In this document: in pieces, positions 1-7,907 of the stretch
Layout: every line of letters starts with the position of its first letter
Numbering within the stretch: position 1 is the stretch's first letter
Source: Hungateiclostridiaceae bacterium UBA1305
GTDB lineage: Bacteria; Bacillota; Clostridia; Acetivibrionales; DTU013
Direction of reading: 5' to 3'
DNA: 12,063 nucleotides
Assembly (NCBI GenBank): GCA_002307275.1
Contig: DBTX01000073.1
Coordinates: 1 to 12,063 of the forward strand
Made by a program: the position numbers and the translations under genes
The notes under the pieces: generated by a model
Database searches by the model: none
Told to the model about the DNA's origin: nothing
Seen by the model: the letters and a program-made list of their open reading frames with translations, nothing else

Positions 1-1
1 T

Positions 2-982
2 ACATTGCTCCCCTGTGCTTCTTTTTCCAGCGTGTCTGATGCCGCTGAAACAGAAAACGAGCCAAGTGTTGACTGTACCCATACCGAAGCTAGCGCTACG
101 AAAAAAGTCCCTGAAAGGATTATGAAGAATATTGAAAAAGAGAAAGGTGCTATTCCTGATGGCATAGATAAGGAAATTCCTAATTACAATGGAATCGAAG
201 ATCATAAGCAAGCGAAAGAAATCATGAAAAACTACCTGGAGAAGATCAAATCTAAAACAGACAGTTTTTATGGTTATAAAGTGGAGTTTGCGATGGTGCC
301 GGAAGAAAGGATAATTACTTCAATTAATGTTCACGATGGAGCTTATGTGGATGGGAACGACTATGAAGGATTATGCACAAAGGCCAAGGAATGTGGGATA
401 AATATCAAGGAAGCCTATGGGGACAAGGCATATTTCAGAAAACCGATTCTTGATATATTGAACAATGACCAGATGGAAGCAACTATTCCTGTAAGTGAAA
501 CGGTCTATCGAGTAGAAGAAAGCATGTACAAGTACAACAAAGATTCAGACCAATGGTTTTGCGAATACGGTAATTACACAGTAGGCAAAAAGAAAAAGAC
601 GCGAAAAGATGGACGTCAGCTCCTGGAATACAAATTTGAAAAAGAAGCATGCAAAAACTGTCCAAATCGCAAGGAATGCAGCAGTGGAACTGGAATAGCA
701 AATAAGTTGGTACTTGGTTTAAATGCACTTGAATTTTATGAGTGCAGCCAACGGGCGAAGACCACTGAGTTTTTAGAGAAATATAAGAAACGAGCAAGTC
801 AGGAATGGAAAAATGGAGAAATGAAAAGATTTCATGGAATGGACCGTGCCAGAGGTTATGGTCTTAGAAGTATGCGAACGCAAGCAAAATTAACGGCATT
901 AGCAGTAAATTTAAAGAGGATAGCAAGCTTACTATCCTCTTATTTTGACTTAATATGTTACCGTCTCCTTGCTTCTCCATAA
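2..982 (+). pseudogene. IS1182-like DDE transposase, 3' part, probably inactive
   Basis: The reading frame is open to the left window edge, so the true start is not visible; the TTG at 5 is only the first possible start. The C-terminal half is typical of IS1182-like (DDE_Tnp_1_6) transposases: a first-Asp motif VDCTHTEA, then KSKTDSFYGYK, PEERIIT, GDKAYFR with the second Asp, a Cys cluster (CKNCPNRKEC) and the last block EWKNGEMKRFHGMDRARGYG carrying the usual Glu. From memory of relatives, roughly 40-55 residues, including a D-x-DAR-x-G-x-K motif, normally lie between LEKI and KSKTDSFYGYK; here the two blocks are joined directly, and a shorter stretch after PERIMK also seems missing. Both losses keep the frame. 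The last residues (about YFDLICYRLLASP) do not look like family sequence and probably read into flanking DNA. Identity as a transposase is secure; inactivity is an inference. Confidence 0.82.
914..941. terminator. Near-perfect 28-bp palindrome at the transposase 3' end
   Basis: AAGAGGATAG (914-923) is mirrored exactly by CTATCCTCTT (932-941). The 8-base centre itself contains the palindrome AAGCTT, so only one position pair mismatches over 28 bp. It is followed by ATTTT on the + strand and by TAAATTT on the - strand. It lies inside the last codons of the transposase frame. It could act as a weak bidirectional terminator at the end of the element; the U-tracts are short, so this is uncertain. 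Confidence 0.45.
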
Positions 983-1323
983 TCAACCAATACGCCGTTG
1001 TTGTTTTGCACGTTGTTAATACTCCCGGAAATAAGTGCATCTTCTGCCCACGCAAATTGTAGTTCACTGTTTGATTAGGGATACACGGCAGATTACAGGC
1101 ACCAAACTGTGCATTCGTATCGCCAATGAAAGTGTTTTATCTTTTGACGGAACAAACATTACTGGCGTGTCTTTAGTGGAAATGTAACGACTAAAACTGT
1201 GAATACCAAAACCGTATGAAGATGAATTCTCACAGGAAGTCCTTTTCGACGAATGATGCACAGCCTTCATGCAAAATGACAAGGTGTCCTCTTTGTCATG
1301 TAAAAAATATCATGTTCAAACAT
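958..1323 (-). pseudogene. Decayed coding remnant of unknown function
   Basis: An ATG at 1323 sits seven bases after an excellent ribosome binding site (AGGAGGGGAG on the - strand, 1331-1340), but the frame stops after 18 codons (1267). A second frame is open over 1282-1064 (ends in VICRVSLIKQ) and a third over 1074-958, which ends in a protein-like tail with AWAEDALISGSINN and LVDYGEARRR before a TAA at 958-960. Successive frames that each look protein-like, behind a strong start site, suggest one gene broken by small insertions or deletions. I do not recognise the family. The transposase frame overlaps its 3' end, so the insertion landed at or just beyond its stop codon. Chance frames remain possible. 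Confidence 0.35.
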
Positions 1324-1492
1324 TTTCAATCTCCCCTCCTTGAACTTCACCACATTTTTTGAGGCATGGATGCATGGATGCATGATGGATGTGTAATATT
1401 TTAATTATGCATCGACTTTTTCTATCTTTATCCAAAATTACTCTCGCCTCGTCATAAAATCTCCGAAATAATAAAAACAAGTTCCTGTCCAT
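1316..1492 (-). CDS. Possible 58-residue protein overlapping the next start
   Basis: An ATG at 1492 opens a 58-codon frame beginning MDRNLFLLFRRFYDEARVIL and ending in GGEIENV. Its last codons overlap the ATG of the downstream remnant at 1323 (ATGTTTGA), the kind of overlap seen in translationally coupled genes, and the ribosome binding site of that remnant lies within its own coding sequence. There is no clear ribosome binding site in front of 1492, and the middle is read through an 8-bp tandem repeat, which gives an odd His-rich stretch (ILHIHHASMHP). I recognise no family. It may be a remnant of the same degraded region or a chance frame. Confidence 0.22.
   Translation of the reverse strand: MDRNLFLLFRRFYDEARVILDKDRKSRCIIKILHIHHASMHPCLKKCGEVQGGEIENV
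1364..1390. repeat. Short tandem repeat, unit GCATGGAT
   Basis: Two exact copies of the 8-bp unit GCATGGAT (1364-1371 and 1372-1379) are followed by a third, imperfect copy GCATGATGGAT (1380-1390). It lies in the region without clear genes and is probably a replication-slippage product. Confidence 0.6.
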
Positions 1493-1521
1493 TACTGTAG
1501 AATTATAGAATAAGCAAGAAC

Positions 1522-1549
1522 AAAAAAAGCCCTTATAGTTAGGTCAGCT
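1522..1549 (-). terminator. Weak terminator candidate downstream of the GH2 gene
   Basis: On the - strand a seven-T run (plus positions 1522-1528) follows a poor stem in which AGC/GCT and CCT/AGG can pair around the loop AACTATA, with a three-base bulge. A near-palindrome GGTGTAATTATACC lies just upstream (1555-1568). The position, about 150 bp after the GH2 stop, is sensible for the end of the operon, but the stem is weak. Confidence 0.25.
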
Positions 1550-1676
1550 ACAAAGGTATAATTACACCACCACGTACCACGCTTCCCCTTTTGCTTCCCA
1601 TGTTAAATACACATGTTGAAGCATCTGCATATACAGTTATGGATGGAGTAAATATTACAAATGTGAAGACAACCAT
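1548..1676 (-). CDS. Possible short secreted-peptide ORF or gene remnant
   Basis: A 42-codon frame starts at an ATG 19 bases past the GH2 stop codon and is in the same frame as the GH2 gene. Its first part (MVVFTFVIFTPSITVYADA) resembles a signal peptide with an Ala-x-Ala-like end, followed by a short basic tail with SKRGSVVRGG. No ribosome binding site is visible in front of it. It could be a remnant of the start of an exported protein or a chance frame; no family is recognised. Confidence 0.18.
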   Translation of the reverse strand: MVVFTFVIFTPSITVYADASTCVFNMGSKRGSVVRGGVIIPL

Positions 1677-1694
1677 AACAATACATTCATGCTA

Positions 1695-3461
1695 CTACTG
1701 TTGTTCGAGAGCCGATTTATGTGATAATACCCTTTTAATTTTTTCCAGAGATACCTTTTCTCTTCTATCATAAGTATAGAAGCCATTCTTTTCCTGTTCC
1801 ACATCATAGAGCTGAGTATAGCAAAAACCGCAAATTTTCGGATTATCCATCAATATGATGGACAATAACTCAAACCGTTTGATATAATCCTCTTCACTTA
1901 TTACTTTGTTTCCATAACCCCAGCCGTTCTCTTCCTTTTCATCTAGATTCCAATATATTCCACCATACTCACTAACAAAATAGGGCTGGCCCTCGTATTT
2001 CTGTCTTCCCTGCCATCCGACATAAGCTTCAACGCCGCACTTCATTACATCATACCTGGTAGCAAACACTACAGGATCCTGTTCATAATCATGCACATCG
2101 AATATATCCGTCATAACATGAAAATTACCGCTGGCATCAATGACTGGCCGGGTTTCATCAATCGCCTTGGTGACCTGATATACAATCCTCAGCACCTCAT
2201 CATCCTGCCTGACCCCGCCGTTCAGCGTGTCTCCTTTTATGTCCCAGGTTTCATTGAAGGGACACCAAACCACAATCGAAGGACTGTTGAAATCCCGCTC
2301 CAGGATCTCCATCCACTCCGGCAGAAAATCCTCCAAGCCCTGTGAAGTCGTTATATCAAGACCCCAGCTGGCATGCTCGGCCCATACGATGTAGCCCATA
2401 CGATCCGCCCAGTAAAGATATCTTTGTTCAAACACCTTTTGGTGCATTCTGGCTCCATTGAACCCCAGCTCCATTGCCAATTCAATATCCCGTTTCAACG
2501 CTTCATCCGATGGAGCCGTATAGATCCCTTCCGGATAATATCCCTGATCCAATACCAACTTTTGAAAAACAGGCTTCCCATTGATTTGAATGGCTCCATT
2601 TCCAATGGTGATGTTTCTTAATCCAACATAGCTTTCCACATAGTCAATACATACGCCATCTTGATATAGCGAAATTTCAAGATCATATAGATTGGGTGCG
2701 CCGGGCTCCCATAAATGCTTCTCGGACAGTTCCAGCACAAGTTTAACGTTATTGCCTGCCACCAATACCTTCTTACTGCCAACCTCTTTGCCGCCATAAA
2801 GTGCTCTAATCTGCAACAAACAGCCATTTGTTTCACCTTTGACTGAACCACTGACGAGTACGCAACAATTATCGGAGTCAGGAAAATACTTTACATTTGC
2901 AGTATAAGTATCCGGTACAAATTCAAGCCATACGGTTTGCCAAATGCCGGTAGTTCGTGTATATTTGCAGCCCTCCGAAGCGAATTCAACACTCTGCTTG
3001 CCGCACGACTGCCTGCCGGAACGCAAATCATCCTCTGCACATACCGTAATTATATTCATGCCTATCTTCAGAGATGCTGTTATATCAAAGGAAAAGGAGG
3101 AATAACCTCCTTTGTGCTTTCCTACAGAAATACCGTTCACCCAGACTTCCGTTTCATAATCCACCGCACCAAAATGTAACAATACTTTTTTTGAGCCCCA
3201 AACCGCCGGTAGATTAAATTTTCTTCGATACCAAACTGCTGCCATAAAATCCTTACAGCCGATTCTTGATAGTTCGCTCTCAGGGCAAAATGGCACTATG
3301 ATCCTTCCGGAAAGCTGATGGCCATTATACAAGCCTCTGGCCCTTCCACTTCCCGAATGATCAATTTCAAATTCCCATTCACCATTCAGACAAAGCCATT
3401 CTTTTCTCCTGAATTGCGGTCTGGGATATTCAGGCCTTGGTACCGTCATATAGTTCATCAT
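1695..3461 (-). CDS. Glycoside hydrolase family 2 enzyme, cytoplasmic
   Basis: This 588-residue protein hydrolyses a terminal beta-linked sugar (beta-galactosidase, beta-glucuronidase or a relative; the substrate cannot be told). The order is that of GH2: an N-terminal jelly-roll sugar-binding domain (about 12-183, with LNGEWEFEID, VWYRRKF, EVWVNGISVGKHKGGY and YTRTTGIWQTVWLEFVP), an Ig-like sandwich (about 184-282) and a TIM barrel (about 285-585). Expected catalytic residues are Glu404 in PFNETWD (acid/base) and Glu498 in FVSEYGG (nucleophile); GARMHQ and the region around WAEHASWG are further GH2 hallmarks. The length fits the short, about 600-residue beta-glucuronidase-like group. There is no signal peptide, so it should act on imported oligosaccharides. 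The start is one of two adjacent ATGs behind GAGGGAGAA (3467-3475). It is the last gene of the operon, 28 bp after the propeller gene; the stop is TAG, followed at once by a second TAG. Confidence 0.93.
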   Translation of the reverse strand: MMNYMTVPRPEYPRPQFRRKEWLCLNGEWEFEIDHSGSGRARGLYNGHQLSGRIIVPFCPESELSRIGCKDFMAAVWYRRKFNLPAVWGSKKVLLHFGAVDYETEVWVNGISVGKHKGGYSSFSFDITASLKIGMNIITVCAEDDLRSGRQSCGKQSVEFASEGCKYTRTTGIWQTVWLEFVPDTYTANVKYFPDSDNCCVLVSGSVKGETNGCLLQIRALYGGKEVGSKKVLVAGNNVKLVLELSEKHLWEPGAPNLYDLEISLYQDGVCIDYVESYVGLRNITIGNGAIQINGKPVFQKLVLDQGYYPEGIYTAPSDEALKRDIELAMELGFNGARMHQKVFEQRYLYWADRMGYIVWAEHASWGLDITTSQGLEDFLPEWMEILERDFNSPSIVVWCPFNETWDIKGDTLNGGVRQDDEVLRIVYQVTKAIDETRPVIDASGNFHVMTDIFDVHDYEQDPVVFATRYDVMKCGVEAYVGWQGRQKYEGQPYFVSEYGGIYWNLDEKEENGWGYGNKVISEEDYIKRFELLSIILMDNPKICGFCYTQLYDVEQEKNGFYTYDRREKVSLEKIKRVLSHKSALEQQ

Positions 3462-3489
3462 TTAGCTTCTCCCTCGTTGTTATTCCATT

Positions 3490-6027
3490 TCATAATACTA
3501 AATAAATATCTGATAGCTTAAAATAATAATTATTATAAGCATCAGCACCTAATTTCGTTGCATAGACTCTTATATATCTGGCTGAAACAGTACTCTTGAA
3601 CGGGAAAAGCTGTATAACATCGCCCGGATTGCAATAATTATTATATTTTTGTCCGTTAGCATCTATCCAATTAACGCCATCTTCGCTATATTTAATAGTA
3701 AAATTAACCGGAAAACATATACCACCCGAACGGGGCTTTATCATAATTCCACTTATATTTATCACACTACCAGCATCCACACAAAACCATTCCGTACTAT
3801 ACGCTGAACTATGCAGATCACTTGACCAGCAGGTGTTTATCACATGATCGACCGCATGGGATTTTTCCCAACCACTCATTTCGGACGAAACAGTAGCAAC
3901 ACATCGAGTGCTGGTATCCAATTGGATCTGCGATAACTGGAAGTAGTAGTTATTATATACATCCGGCCTCAGCTTGGTAGCATATATCCTTATATATCTA
4001 GCTGATATTGGACTATCAAATTGAAAGCTTTGTTCTTCCGTGCCCGGGGAAGGATAATCTGAATACGACTGTCCATTAATATTCACCCATGAAACTGCAT
4101 CCTGACTATATTGGATGACAAAATCTTTTGGAAAGCAATCCGATGTATTTCTTGGTGTAAGCCTTACACCGGTAATCGTCTGCTGTACTCCTCCATCCAC
4201 GCATATCCACTCGGTAGAATTCTCTGAACTGTGCGCATTGCTTGACCAGCAGGTTGATCCATTTCCATCAATCACTTGATATGGCTCCCAACTATTCAGA
4301 TACGATGAAGCAGATACACTAAAAGGAATTCCCTCTATTTTTATATCGCCAAGCTGCACATAGTAGCCGCCGCTTGCATCAGACCCCATCACAGTTGTAT
4401 ATATTCTTACATACCTTCCATAGATGGGGCTTTCTAGTGTATACACATAGGATAAATACGATGTCCTTACTGTATATGAATTGCTTATGAACTCAGCATC
4501 ATTCCATACCACTCCATCCATGCTGACTTGTATTTTGAATTGCTTCGGATAACATTCCTCACCCTTCTGTCTTGGAGTAATTGTAACTCTCTTGACACCC
4601 CTGCAACTGCCAGTGTCGATACAAACCCATTCTGTATTGTTTGCACTTGAATGTACATCGCTGGACCATGATGTATTTACATCTGAATCTGTAACATTCG
4701 AAGCCGCCCATCCACTTAGCTGAGATGACGTTGTAACACCGCTGGCTGAAGCTGTAGCATATTCAAGAGGCTTGAAACTATATTGAGTGGAATTGGAGCT
4801 TTCACCATAGGAGTTATATGCAGACATTACAGCAAAATAGGTAGCACCATTTGTCAAACCGGTAATTGTGAAGGGGCTGGATGTTATTCCAGAAATAGTT
4901 GTCGTATAATTCCCGCTGGAGGTTCCATATTTAATTCTATAATTCACCCCGGAAATCGCTTTGAAATAGATGGATACTGAATTATTATTTTCATTAACAG
5001 AATATATTTCAGGTTTTGCTGGAAGATCGGTATTGGTATACGATATTGGATTCCATTTTGTGTACCATTCGCCCCATATTGTGCCATATGCATAAGAAAT
5101 AAAGTTGTCCTGTGTCAGATCAATATGCCCCAATTCATTACCGCTGATACCGACATTATGACAGCACAATTCGATATTGTTCTGATAAAGGGTTGACGGG
5201 GTAAATGTAATTCCATCTGTTGATTCATACATATTGACATAGCTTTTAGATGTGAATCTCTTGACAGAATTGACAGCAATAAACTTACCATAGGCATCAA
5301 TATACTTGACATCAGAATGATCTTCAACCGCTTCGTCTCTTTTTTCGATTGCAACTCCTCTGTAGGTAAGATTCGCCGGCCAGTTTGAATCCAAAGCCGA
5401 AGCTGTCGACACCCTTGTCTGGTAAATGGGCGTCCCATCTGTTTGCCTGCTGCACCAAGTGTAATAGATATAAAGTGTATCATCCTTCACAACAAAGCTT
5501 GGTTCACCTGCACCAAAACGGTCGGTGGTCTCCGTATAGGTTATGAATGAACTCGGATTTCCTCCCCATCCGCTTCCATTCCACTTTTCAAAAGGCCCGG
5601 TGGGTAGCGTCGATCTTGCCACATAAACATGGTTTGTAATACCGTTAAGTGTCGAGGTATATCCCATATAGTAATATCCACCAAACTTTACTACTGCCGG
5701 ATCACATGTTGACAAGGCGTCATCAGCTCCTGTTGTCGGTTGAAGAACCACCTGTTCCGTGCTCCATGTCTGTCCTCCATCCGTCGATCTTTTATACCGT
5801 ATCCAATCCCACTGGCCATTTGCGCCGGGTGAGGAAAACCAGGCGTCAATGCTGTTGTCCGAATTGACTATAATAGAAGGTCCATACCGATAGTTTCCTC
5901 CTTGCGAAGGGTCGAAGATATCCCAACCTTGCGATACGTTGCCCTGCACAACAGCGAATACATTGGTTGGCAACAGTAATATCGCCATAATTGACAGTAC
6001 AAATAGAAACTTTAGAAGTTTATTCAT
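3490..6027 (-). CDS. Secreted beta-propeller, Fn3 and triple discoidin protein
   Basis: The 845-residue product begins with a classic signal peptide (basic start, hydrophobic core, cleavage after about VFA, residue 25). Residues about 26-335 look like a GH43/sialidase-type beta-propeller: an Asp-box-like STDGGQTW at 81-88, a second one at 268-275, CDPAVVKFGGYYYMGYTS near 108 and GEPSFVVKDDTLYIYYTW near 174. A fibronectin type III domain follows (about 337-419), then three discoidin/F5-8C (CBM32-like) domains at about 423-566, 567-706 and 707-845, each with the signature WSS-x-x-HSS-x-x-x-TEW and a late YVRIY or YIRIY/YIRVY strand. The propeller probably cuts or binds a glycan, with the discoidin domains anchoring it to the polymer; neither the exact family nor the catalytic residues can be assigned safely. 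It has no sortase or S-layer signal at its end, so it is likely released. The start follows AAGGAG (6035-6040). It lies between the transporter and the GH2 gene. Confidence 0.85.
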   Translation of the reverse strand: MNKLLKFLFVLSIMAILLLPTNVFAVVQGNVSQGWDIFDPSQGGNYRYGPSIIVNSDNSIDAWFSSPGANGQWDWIRYKRSTDGGQTWSTEQVVLQPTTGADDALSTCDPAVVKFGGYYYMGYTSTLNGITNHVYVARSTLPTGPFEKWNGSGWGGNPSSFITYTETTDRFGAGEPSFVVKDDTLYIYYTWCSRQTDGTPIYQTRVSTASALDSNWPANLTYRGVAIEKRDEAVEDHSDVKYIDAYGKFIAVNSVKRFTSKSYVNMYESTDGITFTPSTLYQNNIELCCHNVGISGNELGHIDLTQDNFISYAYGTIWGEWYTKWNPISYTNTDLPAKPEIYSVNENNNSVSIYFKAISGVNYRIKYGTSSGNYTTTISGITSSPFTITGLTNGATYFAVMSAYNSYGESSNSTQYSFKPLEYATASASGVTTSSQLSGWAASNVTDSDVNTSWSSDVHSSANNTEWVCIDTGSCRGVKRVTITPRQKGEECYPKQFKIQVSMDGVVWNDAEFISNSYTVRTSYLSYVYTLESPIYGRYVRIYTTVMGSDASGGYYVQLGDIKIEGIPFSVSASSYLNSWEPYQVIDGNGSTCWSSNAHSSENSTEWICVDGGVQQTITGVRLTPRNTSDCFPKDFVIQYSQDAVSWVNINGQSYSDYPSPGTEEQSFQFDSPISARYIRIYATKLRPDVYNNYYFQLSQIQLDTSTRCVATVSSEMSGWEKSHAVDHVINTCWSSDLHSSAYSTEWFCVDAGSVINISGIMIKPRSGGICFPVNFTIKYSEDGVNWIDANGQKYNNYCNPGDVIQLFPFKSTVSARYIRVYATKLGADAYNNYYFKLSDIYLVL

Positions 6028-6097
6028 AAAATATCTCCTTCACAATTTTTGTTTGTGTCAATGAATTTACAAATGTGATTACATGCAGAAATAGAAA

Positions 6098-6940
6098 TTA
6101 TCCCTTTACGGCTCCCTCCAGCAATCCACCCAAATAATACTTCAAACATGACCTGGTGATTAATATCAATGGAATCGAACCAATTACATAACCAGCTGTC
6201 ATCATTCCATAATCAACTCCGCCATATGCCGTCAGACTGACAACGATCTGACTGAAGGTTTTTTTGGTCTCACCGCTCAAGGTGAGCATGGGCCATACAT
6301 AATCGTTGTAAATGGCAATCAAGCTGGTGATGGCTACTGTTATCAAGATCGGCCAGGATACTGGCAACGCAATTCGCAAAAAGATAAAAAGTTCTTTAGC
6401 GCCTTCCATTCTTGCGGCTTCAAACATTTCCTCCGGTAACGATGAAAAAAAAGATCGCGCCAGCAGAACACCGAACAGCTGCAGTCCGGCAATATAGGGC
6501 AATATCAATGCAAAATAGCTGCCCATCAAATGAAGCTTGTTGATCACCATGAACTGCGGCACCATCATAAGTAAGTTCGGCACCATCATGACGCCGATAA
6601 ACATCAGGAACAGCACTTCTTTACCTTTGAATTCGAATCTGCCAAATGCATAGCCTGACAGCGCAGTAAATATCAGTATTCCTATGATGCTTACTGCAGA
6701 AATAAACAGTGAATTACAAATAGGTCTGATCAAAACAAAAAAAGCTATTGTGTAATTTTCCCATACAATTCTTTTTGGAATAGACCATAAATCAGTTGAA
6801 ATAATGATGCTTTCCTTCACAGACATCAACAGCATCAATAAAAATGGCAGAAAGGTGATCAACAGCAGTACCAGGATCAGTCCCCTGGATGCCCAATATT
6901 CGAAGGTAATCCGCCTCTTGTCACAAAAAAACTCACTCAT
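6098..6940 (-). CDS. Sugar ABC transporter permease, MalG type
   Basis: This 280-residue inner-membrane protein is one half of the pore of a CUT1-type carbohydrate importer. About six hydrophobic helices can be seen (roughly 21-40, 75-98, 108-131, 141-161, 197-218 and 245-263). The cytoplasmic EAA loop that docks the ATPase is clear at 174-193 (EAARMEGA followed by FLRIALP), and the C-terminal end GLLEGAVKG is typical of MalG-like subunits. I chose the ATG at 6940 because GGAGGG lies eight bases upstream (6949-6954); the longer frame from the TTG at 6961 would start before that site and overlap the previous gene. The gap to the upstream permease is 17 bp, so the two are surely co-transcribed and probably coupled. 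Confidence 0.93.
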   Translation of the reverse strand: MSEFFCDKRRITFEYWASRGLILVLLLITFLPFLLMLLMSVKESIIISTDLWSIPKRIVWENYTIAFFVLIRPICNSLFISAVSIIGILIFTALSGYAFGRFEFKGKEVLFLMFIGVMMVPNLLMMVPQFMVINKLHLMGSYFALILPYIAGLQLFGVLLARSFFSSLPEEMFEAARMEGAKELFIFLRIALPVSWPILITVAITSLIAIYNDYVWPMLTLSGETKKTFSQIVVSLTAYGGVDYGMMTAGYVIGSIPLILITRSCLKYYLGGLLEGAVKG

Positions 6941-6957
6941 ACAGAAATCCCTCCACC

Positions 6958-7833
6958 TCAATAATTTTTTGCCATTTTTGAAAGCTTCATGGTTGCCAGC
7001 GTCAGACCCATGATTGTGACAAACAGGACCACACCCATGGAAGACGCATAGCCGATGTCCGAAGCATCAAAGGCCACCTTGAACATTAAAAGCGCCGGGA
7101 TGTATGTGGCATAACCGGGGCCTCCGTTTGTTGTCACCAGGATAGTGACATAATTCTGAAGACTATTGATCACCGTCAAAATGACAACAACCGCCATATA
7201 GGGCACAACCAGTGGAATATGCACAAACCGCACCAATTGCAGGCTTTTACATCCATCAATATTAGCTGCTTCATTCAGTTCCTTAGGGATGGCACTGACA
7301 CTGGCATGAAAAATAAGAAAATACAGTCCGGAAATAAACGGAAAACCTATTCCTATCACTGCTCCCAGGGCTGTTTCTATCTCCCTGAACCAGGTATGCT
7401 TCAAGCTTCCCAATCCACATAAATCAAGAAGGCTGTTCAATGCACCGCTTGGATCATAGATATACTTCCACATCAATATGATGACCAGAGACGGTACCAG
7501 CATAGGCAATATAAAAAGAGTCTTCATTCTTTTCTCCGTATTTTTATTCCGGATAAAATATAGAATCTCCGCAGCCAATAAAGGGAAAAACAAATTCTTG
7601 ACTACATCTGTAATTGTCAAAATCAATTGATTGATAAGACTTTTAAAAAACACCACGTCCGTTAAAAGCTTTTTGTAATTCGCAAGTCCCACAAATTTAG
7701 CTTCATAACCCAACCTCAAATCTGTGAAAGAGCTGCCAAGCGCATAAAAAACAGGGTAATAGAAGAATACCGCAATCAATGTGAAGGATGGCAATATGAA
7801 TAGATACGGACTAATAGCAAACTTTTTTTTCAA
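6958..7833 (-). CDS. Sugar ABC transporter permease, MalF type
   Basis: This 291-residue membrane protein is the partner permease of the importer. It shows about six transmembrane segments (near 10-30, 72-93, 106-123, 157-176, 208-228 and 263-281), the short-form MalF start (SPYLFILPSFTLIAVFFYYP) and an EAA loop at 187-210 (NEAANIDGCKSLQL followed by FVHIPLV). The NGGPGYAT motif near 236 is common in CUT1 MalF subunits. The start codon is TTG at 7833, supported by AGGAGGGG (7839-7846) five bases upstream; no ATG nearby fits. The stop TGA lies 17 bp before the ATG of the second permease. No ATP-binding subunit is encoded in the window, as is usual for Firmicutes systems that share an MsmK-like ATPase. 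Confidence 0.93.
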   Translation of the reverse strand: MKKKFAISPYLFILPSFTLIAVFFYYPVFYALGSSFTDLRLGYEAKFVGLANYKKLLTDVVFFKSLINQLILTITDVVKNLFFPLLAAEILYFIRNKNTEKRMKTLFILPMLVPSLVIILMWKYIYDPSGALNSLLDLCGLGSLKHTWFREIETALGAVIGIGFPFISGLYFLIFHASVSAIPKELNEAANIDGCKSLQLVRFVHIPLVVPYMAVVVILTVINSLQNYVTILVTTNGGPGYATYIPALLMFKVAFDASDIGYASSMGVVLFVTIMGLTLATMKLSKMAKNY

Positions 7834-7863
7834 AATTTCCCCTCCTGTTGTTCAGGATTAACC

Positions 7864-7890
7864 GGAACGGTGTCAAAACGACACCGTTCC
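7864..7890 (-). promoter_or_regulatory. Intercistronic hairpin between binding protein and permease
   Basis: GGAACGGTGTC (7864-7874) and GACACCGTTCC (7880-7890) form a perfect 11-bp stem with a five-base loop in the 74-bp gap after the binding-protein gene. On the - strand no T-run follows, so it is not a standard terminator. It more likely stabilises the 3' end of the upstream message or partly stops transcription, which would give more binding protein than permease, as known for malE-malF-type operons. Confidence 0.75.
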
Positions 7891-7907
7891 AGCCTCATTT
7901 CATTCAG

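Noticed and set aside
1364..1390. CRISPR-like repeat
   Set aside because: The unit is 8 bp and directly tandem, with no spacers and no cas genes nearby.
1591..1773. 60-codon plus-strand frame starting MLPMLNTHVEASAYTV
   Set aside because: It has no ribosome binding site and runs antisense into the GH2 3' end; the opposite strand has an equally plausible short frame.
5115..5483. 122-codon minus-strand frame inside the propeller gene
   Set aside because: It is an out-of-phase shadow of the propeller gene, has no ribosome binding site and shows no domain; the main frame has clear motifs here.
6028..6097. TTGACA box as a promoter for the propeller gene
   Set aside because: A perfect -35 hexamer is present on the minus strand, but the matching -10 position falls on the ribosome binding site (GGAGAT), so a usable start of transcription is unlikely.
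6941..6961. TTG at 6961 as the start of the second permease
   Set aside because: The ribosome binding site GGAGGG (6949-6954) lies downstream of this TTG and correctly spaced for the ATG at 6940.
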